Below are positions 24,163 to 32,998 of a stretch of 50,496 nt of DNA, piece after piece. The position numbers were made by a program, and so were the translations under genes. The DNA is from Bacteroidales bacterium UBA1725 (GTDB lineage Bacteria > Bacteroidota > Bacteroidia > Bacteroidales > UBA932): contig DCIN01000061.1 of the NCBI GenBank assembly GCA_002315815.1, positions 1-50,496 of the forward strand. The letters are read 5' to 3'. A model generated the notes under the pieces. It was not told the origin of the DNA. It was given only the letters and a program-made list of their open reading frames with translations, and ran no database searches. The first letter of the stretch is position 1, and each line of letters opens with the position of its first letter.

Positions 24163-25681
24163 CGATGCGCAGTCCGTCGGCTGCTCCGCCAGTTTTGAGG
24201 ATGTCGATATTCGGGTCCAGTCTGTTTCCAAGCATCGTTTGCATTGATAATTTTCTGCCGGCACTTCCGGTTTTAGTTCCGTTGGAGTAACCTGCCAGTC
24301 TCAAAGCTTCTGCCAGCATACTTTCTTCAGGATTGCCCAAAGGATAACCGTCCATCGGATTGTCTGCAACGGGACAGTCCGGGGTGAATCCGTCCGGCAT
24401 ACAGGGAGTATTGCCGTTCTTGTCGGCGAAGCGTGCCACCATCAGATACATTCCCCAGTTCTGTGTGTAGTTGATTCCGCCGTTGTAATTTTTTTCCTTT
24501 ACATAGTCCTTGTACATTTCGTACCATTCAATGGAACTGACCAGCATACCGGTGCAGAATTTGCCGGCGGTTGTCTCGCCTACAAGAGTGATGTCAAGAT
24601 ATGGCAAAAGGCCTGTCACGATGCTCTCCGATGCCGATGCCGTCCCGCGTCCGGTTATCACATACAGTTTCGATATCCCGATATTGTGACCGTCTGTGCT
24701 GTAGCTGACTTCCTGCCCGCTGTCTTTGTCATAGTATGAGAAAGAAGTCTTGAATGGTTCCTCCTGGATTCCGTCCTGTGAAGTGATGGTTGCATTATAA
24801 TAACTTTTCTCATAGACACTTCCGTTTGCTACATCCTTCTGGGGCGCCAGCATCGAGGCAAGTGCCGACTCTACGACAACGTATCCGCCCCCGTTGTATC
24901 TCAGATCCAGAATCAGTTCGCTGATTCCTTCATTTCTGAAATAATCGGCGGCTTCGATGATCCTTGGCCAAGAATTCTGGGTGAACGAGGTATAGTGAAG
25001 GTAGCCGACTTTTTTTCCGGAACAATCAAAAACCTTGTAGAGCAGCACAGGGTCTTCGTACATCTTCTTCGGTGTCACCAGGACTTTGTCCCCGGATTTC
25101 AGTTCCAACGTGACAGTCTTGCCGCCATACAGGCCGTTCCTTATGAGAGATGCGTAATTATCAGTAGTCAGTGGGTTCCCTCCTATCTTCAATATCAGGT
25201 CGCCTCGCTTTAGTCCGGCCGCCTGTGCCGGGCTGTCGGGATAGCAGTAAGTCACCACTGCACACAGTTTTGTTCTGTATTCGTCATAATAGTACAGCAC
25301 AACATCAGCTCCGATGGTCTTCTCCGTTCCGGAAATGCTGCCGAGGAGCGAGCTGTAGTTATCGCTCATCTGGCTCCATTCGTCTATTTCCTTGCCGGAA
25401 GAATCTTTGTAGCGTATCTGCTTCACCTGCGAAACAGGGTCGCATTCCATACTCCAACTGTCAATGGCATCAGAGATTTCATCATTCCACAGATAATATG
25501 TCCGGGTGAGATTCCGGCCGAAGTAATTGACGTAATATTTCGTCAGTGCTGATGTCTCCTGCTGTTGTTCCTTCTCCTCGTCCTCTCCGCTTTGCTGGTT
25601 CTCCGGATTCATATTCTTGCTGCAAGCCGTGACGGTAAGCAGAGCGATAAACAAGGATGCTGCTGAATATGTTAATCTCAT
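24119..25681 (-). CDS. S41-family (C-terminal processing-type) protease lipoprotein
   Basis: A 520-residue lipoprotein (lipobox TVTAC, Cys20) with an N-terminal helical region, a PDZ domain (SPAQAAGLKRGDLILKIGG), then the S41 core. The catalytic Ser is in GTASASES and the Lys is in TTAGKF, 25 residues later, the same spacing as in Tsp. LILDLRYNGGG is the conserved strand before the active site. Such enzymes degrade or process proteins in the periplasm or at the cell surface. The start at 25681 is chosen because the lipobox follows; the upstream in-frame Met codons lie in the promoter region. It overlaps atpG by 44 bp at the 3' end and diverges from SusC/D pair 2. Confidence 0.88.
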   Translation of the reverse strand: MRLTYSAASLFIALLTVTACSKNMNPENQQSGEDEEKEQQQETSALTKYYVNYFGRNLTRTYYLWNDEISDAIDSWSMECDPVSQVKQIRYKDSSGKEIDEWSQMSDNYSSLLGSISGTEKTIGADVVLYYYDEYRTKLCAVVTYCYPDSPAQAAGLKRGDLILKIGGNPLTTDNYASLIRNGLYGGKTVTLELKSGDKVLVTPKKMYEDPVLLYKVFDCSGKKVGYLHYTSFTQNSWPRIIEAADYFRNEGISELILDLRYNGGGYVVVESALASMLAPQKDVANGSVYEKSYYNATITSQDGIQEEPFKTSFSYYDKDSGQEVSYSTDGHNIGISKLYVITGRGTASASESIVTGLLPYLDITLVGETTAGKFCTGMLVSSIEWYEMYKDYVKEKNYNGGINYTQNWGMYLMVARFADKNGNTPCMPDGFTPDCPVADNPMDGYPLGNPEESMLAEALRLAGYSNGTKTGSAGRKLSMQTMLGNRLDPNIDILKTGGAADGLRIVTASSLPSNQVSPR

Positions 25682-25710
25682 AATTATAAATGGTATTCTT
25701 GCCATAGGGT

Positions 25711-25718
25711 GCAATTTA
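25711..25718 (-). promoter_or_regulatory. Possible -7 box of the S41 protease gene
   Basis: The minus strand reads TAAATTGC, a near match to TAnnTTTG, about 30 nt before the ATG at 25681. It is divergent from the SusC 2 promoter. Confidence 0.35.
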
Positions 25719-25795
25719 GCAATAAAAAACATAAAAATGTTCATTATTGTATTGAAAAATAATACCGGAGATGATGAATAATTATATAATTTCTG

Positions 25796-25803
25796 TACAT
25801 TTG
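25796..25803 (+). promoter_or_regulatory. -7 box of SusC/D pair 2 operon
   Basis: TACATTTG matches TAnnTTTG exactly. It implies an AT-rich leader of about 75 nt before the SusC ATG at 25883. No regulatory repeat is visible in the leader. Confidence 0.6.
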
Positions 25804-25882
25804 CAAGTTTTTTGGTGTAAAAAACAGGAGTTTGAGTGATTGGAGTGTATAATTATTCGGTTTAATAATCAATAAAAGGCTT

Positions 25883-28800
25883 ATGAAAACAGCTAGGATT
25901 TTGTTTTCGGTGCTGTCTCTCTTCCTTTCTGCGGTACTGGGTTACGCCCAGCAGACCGTAAAGGGAACTGTGACCGCCGAAGATGACGGATTGCCGGTAA
26001 TCGGCGCATCCGTATTCGTAAAAGGCAGTTCGACTATCGGTACTGTCACCAATGTTGACGGTCAGTTTGTTCTGAATGTGCCGAGTTCTGCAAAAGAACT
26101 CGTCATATCCTTCCTCGGATATCTGGACAAGACTGTCTCTGTTGCTCCTAATCTTACGGTCATCCTCCAGCCCGATGCCAATATGCTCGAGCAGGTGGTC
26201 GTGACCGGTATGCAGAAGATGGACAGGCGCCTCTTCACCGGTTCAACCGTGAAGATTGGCGGAGCGGAGTCCAAACTTGACGGTGTCGCCGACATCAGCC
26301 GTTCCCTCGAAGGAAGGGCAGCCGGTGTTTCCGTTCAAAATGTATCCGGTACTTTCGGAACAGCACCCAAGATTCGCGTCCGCGGTGCCACTTCCATCTA
26401 CGGTAGTTCCAAGCCCCTCTGGGTTGTGGACGGTGTCATTATGGAAGATGTTACAGAAGTGGATTCCGACAATCTCTCTTCCGGTGATGCTGAGACCCTC
26501 ATCTCTTCCGTAATCGCCGGACTCAATGCCGATGATATCGAGAGTTTCCAGATTCTCAAGGACGGTTCCGCGACTTCCATCTATGGTGCACGTGGAATGG
26601 CGGGAGTCATTGTCGTCACAACCAAGCGTGGTAAGGCCGGCAGCAACAAGATCAGCTATACAGGTGAATTCTCCACCCGTCTCATCCCCAGCTACAGCGA
26701 CTTCAACATTATGAACTCGCAGGAGCAGATGTCGGTTTACCGTGAGATGGAGGCTGGCGGTCTGCTAAATTTCGCGGAGACCTACCGTGCTTCCGACAGC
26801 GGTGTGTACGGCAAGATGTACAGGCTCATCAATACTTACGACAGTCTGTCAGGGGAATTCGCGCTTGCCAATACCACTGCGGCCAAAAACGCATATTTGA
26901 GGGAGGCGGAATACCGCAACACCGACTGGTTCCGCGAACTCTTCAGCACTTCCATCTCTCAGAATCACGCCATAAGCCTGTCTTCCGGTACGGATAAGGC
27001 GACATACTACGTGTCTCTGAGCCTTATGAACGATCCGGGCTGGTACAAGCAGAGCGGAGTCAAGCGCTATACTGCCAACATCAACGCCCAGTACAAGATA
27101 TCTCCTAACCTGAGCGTCAATCTCCTCGCTATGGCTGCATACCGTGATCAGAGGGCTCCCGGCACTCTGGGACAGAATGTGGATGTCGTTTCGGGAGAAG
27201 TGAAGCGTGATTTCGACATCAACCCCTATTCCTACGCTCTCAACACATCCCGTACTCTCGACCCGAACGAATACTATACGAGGAACTATGCTCCCTTCAA
27301 CATTCTGAACGAGTTGGAGAACAACTACATCAATCTTGATGTGGTGGATACCAAGTGGCAGGCCGAACTGGACTGGAAGCCTTTGCGACAGCTCGAGCTT
27401 TCCGCTCGCGGAGCATATCTGTTCTCCACCACTACCCAGGCCCACGAGATACACGACAGTTCCAACCAGGCTATGGCTTACAGAGCGATGGACGATGCCA
27501 CCATCAGAGATGCCAACAGCTGGCTCTACACCGATCCCGACAATCCGAACTCTCTTCCCATTTCCGTCCTTCCTAACGGAGGTTTCTATACAGAGAAGAA
27601 ATACAGGATGCAGAGCTATGTATTCCGCACCACTGCCAACTACAACGACACTTTCAACGGAACCCATATCGTAAACCTTTTCGGTGGTATGGAAATCAAT
27701 GCGGTTGACAGAAGGCAGAGTTACTTCAACGGTGTCGGAATGCAGTACGATATGGGTATGACTGCCAAATATGATTACAGGTATTTCAAGCAGCTTGCCG
27801 AAGAGAATGCCAATTATTTCACTTTGACAGAAACAAGATCGCGCTCTGCGGCCTTCTTTGCGACAGGCACCTATTCCTATAAGGGCAGATATACGCTCAA
27901 CGGCACTTTCAGATATGAGGGTACGAACAAACTCGGAAAGAGCCGTCTGGCACGCTGGATACCTACCTGGAATGTGGCTGGAGCCTGGAACGTTCACGAG
28001 GAGAAATGGTTCCAGCAGCAGAATGTTCTTTCCAACCTGACTCTCAAGGCATCCTATTCTCTTACCGCCGACCGCGGTCCGGACAGTGTGACCAACTCTC
28101 TGGTCGTCATCCAGAATTATAATCCCTGGAGACCTTTCACCAACGTGTCCGAGACAGGACTTCAGATAAAAGATCTGGAAAACAGTGAACTCACCTACGA
28201 GAAGAAGCACGAGTTCAGTTTCACAGCCGAAGTCGGCTTCCTGAAGAACAGAATCAATATGGAAGCCAGCGTTTTCAAAAGAAACAACTATGACCTCATC
28301 GGATTGGTGAACACAATGGGTATTGGCGGCCAGATTGACAAATATGCCAATATCGCGTCTATGAGTTCCAAAGGTTTCGAATTCACCCTTTCCACGAAAA
28401 ACATCGACAACAAGGACTTCAAATGGAACACTGACTTCATTTTCTCCAACGCCGAGACTGTTGTGACTTCTCTGAAAACCAACGCCAGAGTCATTGATAT
28501 GATTACCGGTAACGGATTCACTATGGAGGGATATCCTCACCGTTCTCTCTTCTCCATCGACTACAGGGGACTCAATGACGAGGGTCTTCCCACCTTTGTC
28601 AACGAAAACGGGGAAGTGACCGTAAGTGACATCTACTTTCAGGAAAGAGACAACAAGGACCATCTGATATACGAAGGCCCCACCGAGCCCACAATCACGG
28701 GTTCGTTCGGTAACGTATTTACATACAAGGGCTTCAGGCTCAATGTATTTATGACATATTCCTTCGGTAATGTAATCCGTCTGGACCCTGTATTCAGCAG

Positions 28801-29203
28801 CAAATACACCGATTTGGACGCTATGCCCAAAGAGTTCAAGAACAGATGGACAATGTCCGGAGACGAGGCCAAGACCGATATTCCCGTCATTGCATCTGCA
28901 AGGCAGAGGGCTGAAGACAATTATCTGTCGTATGCATATAACGCCTACAACTATTCAACAGCCCGCGTAGCCAAGGGAGACTTCATCAGGATGAAGGAGA
29001 TTTCTCTCTCATACGACTTCCCCAAGAAGTGGGTTGAGCCCATCAAGGTGAGCGGTCTGTCTCTCAAACTGCAAGCTACGAACCTCTTCCTGATATATGC
29101 CGACAAGAAACTCAACGGACAGGATCCTGAGTTCTACAATACCGGCGGTGTGGCATCTCCTATGCCCAAGCAGTTCACTCTCACATTAAGGCTGACACTC
29201 TAA
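25883..29203 (+). CDS. SusC-like TonB-dependent outer-membrane transporter 2
   Basis: A 1106-residue SusC/RagA-type importer: signal peptide (ending GYAQQ), regulatory-like sandwich (about 24-105, GTVTAEDDGLPVIGASVFVKG), plug (about 115-250, with SKPLWVVDGVIMED, DIESFQILKDGSATSIYGARG and GVIVVTTKRGKAG), and barrel ending QFTLTLRLTL. It heads a five-gene operon with SusD, a metallopeptidase, a DUF4302 and a BACON lipoprotein, and no glycan enzyme. I infer import of protein-derived or other non-glycan ligands; the sequence alone does not prove it. Confidence 0.95.
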   Translation: MKTARILFSVLSLFLSAVLGYAQQTVKGTVTAEDDGLPVIGASVFVKGSSTIGTVTNVDGQFVLNVPSSAKELVISFLGYLDKTVSVAPNLTVILQPDANMLEQVVVTGMQKMDRRLFTGSTVKIGGAESKLDGVADISRSLEGRAAGVSVQNVSGTFGTAPKIRVRGATSIYGSSKPLWVVDGVIMEDVTEVDSDNLSSGDAETLISSVIAGLNADDIESFQILKDGSATSIYGARGMAGVIVVTTKRGKAGSNKISYTGEFSTRLIPSYSDFNIMNSQEQMSVYREMEAGGLLNFAETYRASDSGVYGKMYRLINTYDSLSGEFALANTTAAKNAYLREAEYRNTDWFRELFSTSISQNHAISLSSGTDKATYYVSLSLMNDPGWYKQSGVKRYTANINAQYKISPNLSVNLLAMAAYRDQRAPGTLGQNVDVVSGEVKRDFDINPYSYALNTSRTLDPNEYYTRNYAPFNILNELENNYINLDVVDTKWQAELDWKPLRQLELSARGAYLFSTTTQAHEIHDSSNQAMAYRAMDDATIRDANSWLYTDPDNPNSLPISVLPNGGFYTEKKYRMQSYVFRTTANYNDTFNGTHIVNLFGGMEINAVDRRQSYFNGVGMQYDMGMTAKYDYRYFKQLAEENANYFTLTETRSRSAAFFATGTYSYKGRYTLNGTFRYEGTNKLGKSRLARWIPTWNVAGAWNVHEEKWFQQQNVLSNLTLKASYSLTADRGPDSVTNSLVVIQNYNPWRPFTNVSETGLQIKDLENSELTYEKKHEFSFTAEVGFLKNRINMEASVFKRNNYDLIGLVNTMGIGGQIDKYANIASMSSKGFEFTLSTKNIDNKDFKWNTDFIFSNAETVVTSLKTNARVIDMITGNGFTMEGYPHRSLFSIDYRGLNDEGLPTFVNENGEVTVSDIYFQERDNKDHLIYEGPTEPTITGSFGNVFTYKGFRLNVFMTYSFGNVIRLDPVFSSKYTDLDAMPKEFKNRWTMSGDEAKTDIPVIASARQRAEDNYLSYAYNAYNYSTARVAKGDFIRMKEISLSYDFPKKWVEPIKVSGLSLKLQATNLFLIYADKKLNGQDPEFYNTGGVASPMPKQFTLTLRLTL

Positions 29204-29221
29204 CAGCAAGGAGGAATCATT

Positions 29222-30778
29222 ATGAAAAATTACAGTATTATAGCATTGATTGCCGCATCCGCACTTACTCTGGCCGCTTGCGACAAATATCTTGACGTGG
29301 TGCCGGACAGCAGGGCAGTCCTGGATTCAGAAGAGAAAATCACGAGTCTGCTCGTTTCCGCATACCCCACCCATTCCCTATACCTCCACGAGGAATTCGC
29401 GTCCGACAACACTATGGACAATGGTTCCAATTTCACCGTTTCCACGAAAGACCACGAGGAGGCTTATCTCTGGGAGCCCGTGAACACCCAGACCAATGAC
29501 TGTACCAAGAGCATCTGGAATGACGGATTCAGCTGTATTGCCGCCGCCAACCAGGCAATCGCCGCCATCAAGGACCTCGGCAATCCTGCCAGTCTCGACG
29601 CTCAGAAGGGAGAAGCTCTCCTGTGCAGAGCTTACTCGTACTTCCGTCTGGCCAATCTATATTGTCTTGCTTACGATCCCGAAACGGCAGACAAATGCTT
29701 TGGGCTTCCCTACAACACAGAGCCCGAGACTTCGGTGAAGCCGGAATATCACAGAGGAACCTTGAAGAGCCTGTATGAGCACATCAGCGCTGATATCGAA
29801 GAGGCACTTCCTCTGGTGGATGACAACATCTACACAGTGCCCAAGTATCACTTCAACAAGAAGGCGGCTTATGCCTTCGCGGCCAGGTTCAATCTCTATT
29901 ACCACAATATGGACAAGGTGATAGAATATGCTACGGTTGCTCTTGGCTCCAACCCACAGAAGAGTATGAAGGATTATGCGAGCATCAGTACGGCGGCTTC
30001 CAACTTCGAGCTGCGTTGCAATATGTATTTATCCGCAAGTGATCCGGGCAACTTTATGCTCCATACAGCATATTCTTCTTTTGCATATTACTGGGGGCCT
30101 TATTCACTCGGCAAGAGATATGGAAATTCCAAAGAGCTTTTTACGAACGAAGGTCCCAGAGCCGCCACCGGTCCGTGGGGCTCGTATTCCTATCTGTATT
30201 TCTCCAAAAGCGCTTGGGGATTTGAGCAGAAACTTGCTCTTCCCAAGAATTATGGCTACTTTGAATACACCGACAAGACTGCCGGAATAGGTTACCGCCA
30301 GAACGTCAATCTCGCGTTCTCCGGAGACGAGACCATTCTCTGCCGTGCCGAGGCGTATGCACGCAAGGGGGAACTTGATCTTGCCGTCAATGACATCAAT
30401 ACTTGGATTTATACCCACACTTCCAACAAGAAGACTTTCACAAAGGCTCAATTGGTTGAGCACTACACCAAGATCAAGTGTATGCCCCTGCACGTCACCA
30501 AGGCAAGTGACAGAACTATCAAGAAGGAGATAAATCCTGTCGGTTTCACCATTGCTGAAGGAGATCAGAAGGAAATCATACAGTGCATCCTTCACCTGCG
30601 CCGTATTGAGACTGTGGGAGAAGGACTCAGATGGGAGGACATAAAGCGCTATGGTATCGAGTTCGCCCATAACAGAGAAGGTATGGATGATGACGTACTT
30701 ACACTTGACGATCCAAGAAGGGCTTTCCAGATTCCGGTGGATGTCATAGATGCAGGACTTGAGCCGAATCCCCGTTAA
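29222..30778 (+). CDS. SusD/RagB-like surface lipoprotein 2
   Basis: A 518-residue lipoprotein (lipobox TLAAC, Cys20) starting CDKYLDVVPDSRAVL, a SusD signature. The TPR-like helices include LLCRAYSYFRLANLYCLAY, and the C-terminal half contains LCRAEAYARKGELDLAVNDIN and LRRIETVGEGLRWEDIKRYG. It forms the lid of SusC 2, encoded 18 nt upstream. The length is close to typical. The specific ligand is unknown. The next gene, a metallopeptidase lipoprotein, follows after 27 nt. Confidence 0.93.
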   Translation: MKNYSIIALIAASALTLAACDKYLDVVPDSRAVLDSEEKITSLLVSAYPTHSLYLHEEFASDNTMDNGSNFTVSTKDHEEAYLWEPVNTQTNDCTKSIWNDGFSCIAAANQAIAAIKDLGNPASLDAQKGEALLCRAYSYFRLANLYCLAYDPETADKCFGLPYNTEPETSVKPEYHRGTLKSLYEHISADIEEALPLVDDNIYTVPKYHFNKKAAYAFAARFNLYYHNMDKVIEYATVALGSNPQKSMKDYASISTAASNFELRCNMYLSASDPGNFMLHTAYSSFAYYWGPYSLGKRYGNSKELFTNEGPRAATGPWGSYSYLYFSKSAWGFEQKLALPKNYGYFEYTDKTAGIGYRQNVNLAFSGDETILCRAEAYARKGELDLAVNDINTWIYTHTSNKKTFTKAQLVEHYTKIKCMPLHVTKASDRTIKKEINPVGFTIAEGDQKEIIQCILHLRRIETVGEGLRWEDIKRYGIEFAHNREGMDDDVLTLDDPRRAFQIPVDVIDAGLEPNPR

Positions 30779-30805
30779 TTGTCAGGCCATTAATAAGAAA
30801 TCATT

Positions 30806-31681
30806 ATGAAGAATATATTCAGAACAACAATATTCGTTCTTGTGGCCGCCCTTTGCTCAATTGCTTGCAGCAAGGAGGAGCTCAATCCTGAGAGCATTTT
30901 CTCTGATACTCTCACTACGCCGCAGAACAAGTTTGACGAGTGGATAAGTCAGCAGATTACGATTCCGTACAACATCCAGCTCAAATACAGGCTGGAAGAC
31001 AAGGAGTCAAATACGAGTTACAATCTTGCACCTGCAGAGTTCGACAAGAGCGTTGCCCTTGCAAAACTCACAAAATTCCTGTGGCTCGAGTCATACGAAG
31101 AACTGCTCGGGGACTCCTTCATCCGTCAGTACTGCCCCAAGATAATGCTTTTTGTAGGGTCTCCGGCATACAACGCTTCCGGCTCAATAGTGCTCGGTAC
31201 AGCGGAGGGAGGTATGAAAATAACCCTCTATAATGTCAATTCACTCAATCCTTACAATCTGGACATTGAATTTTTGAACTACTGGTACTTCCACACTATG
31301 CACCACGAGTTCGCGCACATTCTTCACCAGACCAAGAATTTTTCGACGGATTTCAATCTTATATCCCTCGATTACCAGTCAAGTAGCTGGGTGAATATCA
31401 CCGATTCTGAAGCTCTTAATATGGGATACATCACCCGGTATGCCAGCTCTGAGCCTAATGAGGATTTTGTGGAGATAATATCCACTTACATCACCAATAC
31501 GAAGCAATACTGGGACAATCGCGTCGCTTCCGCTTCGTCTGAGGGACAAGAGAAAATCAAGGCGAAACTCGATATTGTCAGGGATTACCTCAAGACATCC
31601 TGGGGCATCGATATGGACACACTTAGGGATATCATCCAGAGAAGGTCCAATCTCGTCACTGGACTCGACCTTACACTTTAA
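30806..31681 (+). CDS. Putative zinc-binding metallopeptidase lipoprotein (PF15890-like)
   Basis: A 291-residue lipoprotein (Cys21, followed by SKEE, an acidic surface-export-like signal). The zinc motif HEFAHILH spans H167-E168 to H171 and H174, an HExxHxxH arrangement. A downstream EPNEDFVEIISTYI may supply a further acidic ligand or shape the site. The family is annotated as putative zinc-binding metallopeptidase and is often found next to SusC/D genes with DUF4302; activity is not established to my knowledge. Here it probably sits on the cell surface near the SusC/D 2 complex and could trim peptides before import. Confidence 0.8.
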   Translation: MKNIFRTTIFVLVAALCSIACSKEELNPESIFSDTLTTPQNKFDEWISQQITIPYNIQLKYRLEDKESNTSYNLAPAEFDKSVALAKLTKFLWLESYEELLGDSFIRQYCPKIMLFVGSPAYNASGSIVLGTAEGGMKITLYNVNSLNPYNLDIEFLNYWYFHTMHHEFAHILHQTKNFSTDFNLISLDYQSSSWVNITDSEALNMGYITRYASSEPNEDFVEIISTYITNTKQYWDNRVASASSEGQEKIKAKLDIVRDYLKTSWGIDMDTLRDIIQRRSNLVTGLDLTL

Positions 31682-31693
31682 TACGGAAAGAGT

Positions 31694-32989
31694 ATGAAAA
31701 CAATTACAAGAATACTATTTCTGGCCTCTCTGGTCGTGGCTTTCTCCTGCCAGAGAGAGGAGGACAACATATTCGAGAAGTCTTCCACCCAGAGAATCAA
31801 CGAGGCGGTCAAGGAATACACGACTATACTCACCACACCTGAAAACGGATGGAAGATGTCATATTTCCCTCAAACCAGCCAGAAATTCGGAGGTTATGTC
31901 TTCCTTCTCAAATTCGATGACAAGGGAAACGTGACCGTGGCCAGTGAAATTTTCGATTCCGATGACACTGCCACCAGCCTTTATCAGGTGAATCAGAACG
32001 CAGGAGTCACGCTTTGCTTCGATACTTACAATGAAATTTTCACTTCTTTTTCAGACCCTTCCGCTCCTCTTGCGGGAGATACGGGCTACGGTATGGAAGG
32101 AGACAATGATTTCCTGATTGTGGAGGCGAGCAAAGACCGCGTGGTTCTCAAGGGCAAGAAGAGCGGGAGCTATTCCGTTCTGGAGCCTATGAAATCAGCT
32201 GACTGGGCCGGCTATCTCAAGTCATTCCAGACCAAGGCGGATGATATGACCTACACGGCATTCGTTCTTACCGGACCTGACAAGAGCATAAAAGTCTCTG
32301 GCAGCTACAGGAAGATGTATTTTACCTGCACTGACGAGGCAGGGGAGAGCTATGAGGAGTCTTCCGCATACATTTTCACTGACGATGGTCTCAAGATGTA
32401 CACTCCCGTGGAGGTGGAAGGACTTCTGCTCGATGAGTTCAAGTACGATGCCAAGGCTTTGAAGTTCGTTTCCACTGAGAATCCGTCCATTGTGATCACT
32501 CCTTACATAGCACCTATCGCAGAGACTTTTATGAATGGTTCCTGGTGCATCAGATACGCGAATCTGACCGGAAGCTTCACCAAATCGTGCTTCGACGCCG
32601 GCGATGCCGCATTCTACAAAAACACTGGTCTGTCGCTGATGTATGCCTACCTGTGCAAGGGAGATGATCTGATAAGCGGTTACAACAGCAACTGGGGCTT
32701 CACTACCTATACGGGACAATATGCAGGAGGAAACGGCATCAATGTAACCAAAGTTGCTGACAACAAGGTTTCTATGGTTTATGATTCCACCAAGAATCAG
32801 GGTAATGGTGATACCTTCGCGTCCTTGGGATTTACATATTATCTCAATGCGTTCAGCAACGGCACCAATCCCCGTACCTTTACAATCACTACGGATAACG
32901 TCAAGTCGCCCAGTTGGGTAAGATTGGTTGAAGACGGCAATCCCGACAACGACTTCACCCTTTATGATGAATTTGAGACATACAAATAA
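31694..32989 (+). CDS. DUF4302-family lipoprotein
   Basis: A 431-residue lipoprotein (lipobox VAFSC, Cys19, followed by QREED, an acidic export-like signal). The N-terminal pattern NEAVKEYTTILTTPENGWKMSYFP and the GGYVFLLKFDDKGNVTV strand are typical of DUF4302. The rest is beta-rich, with no catalytic motif that I can see. Family members recur in SusC/D loci with the HExxH peptidase, so a surface-binding role in the same complex is inferred. The gap to its neighbours is 12 nt upstream and 9 nt downstream. Confidence 0.8.
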   Translation: MKTITRILFLASLVVAFSCQREEDNIFEKSSTQRINEAVKEYTTILTTPENGWKMSYFPQTSQKFGGYVFLLKFDDKGNVTVASEIFDSDDTATSLYQVNQNAGVTLCFDTYNEIFTSFSDPSAPLAGDTGYGMEGDNDFLIVEASKDRVVLKGKKSGSYSVLEPMKSADWAGYLKSFQTKADDMTYTAFVLTGPDKSIKVSGSYRKMYFTCTDEAGESYEESSAYIFTDDGLKMYTPVEVEGLLLDEFKYDAKALKFVSTENPSIVITPYIAPIAETFMNGSWCIRYANLTGSFTKSCFDAGDAAFYKNTGLSLMYAYLCKGDDLISGYNSNWGFTTYTGQYAGGNGINVTKVADNKVSMVYDSTKNQGNGDTFASLGFTYYLNAFSNGTNPRTFTITTDNVKSPSWVRLVEDGNPDNDFTLYDEFETYK

Positions 32990-32998
32990 GCCTGAAGT

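Noticed and set aside
26849..28663. A 604-codon open frame antisense to SusC 2
   Set aside because: It lies wholly within a clear SusC gene, shows no recognisable domain or promoter, and long antisense frames are common opposite GC-moderate Bacteroidota genes.
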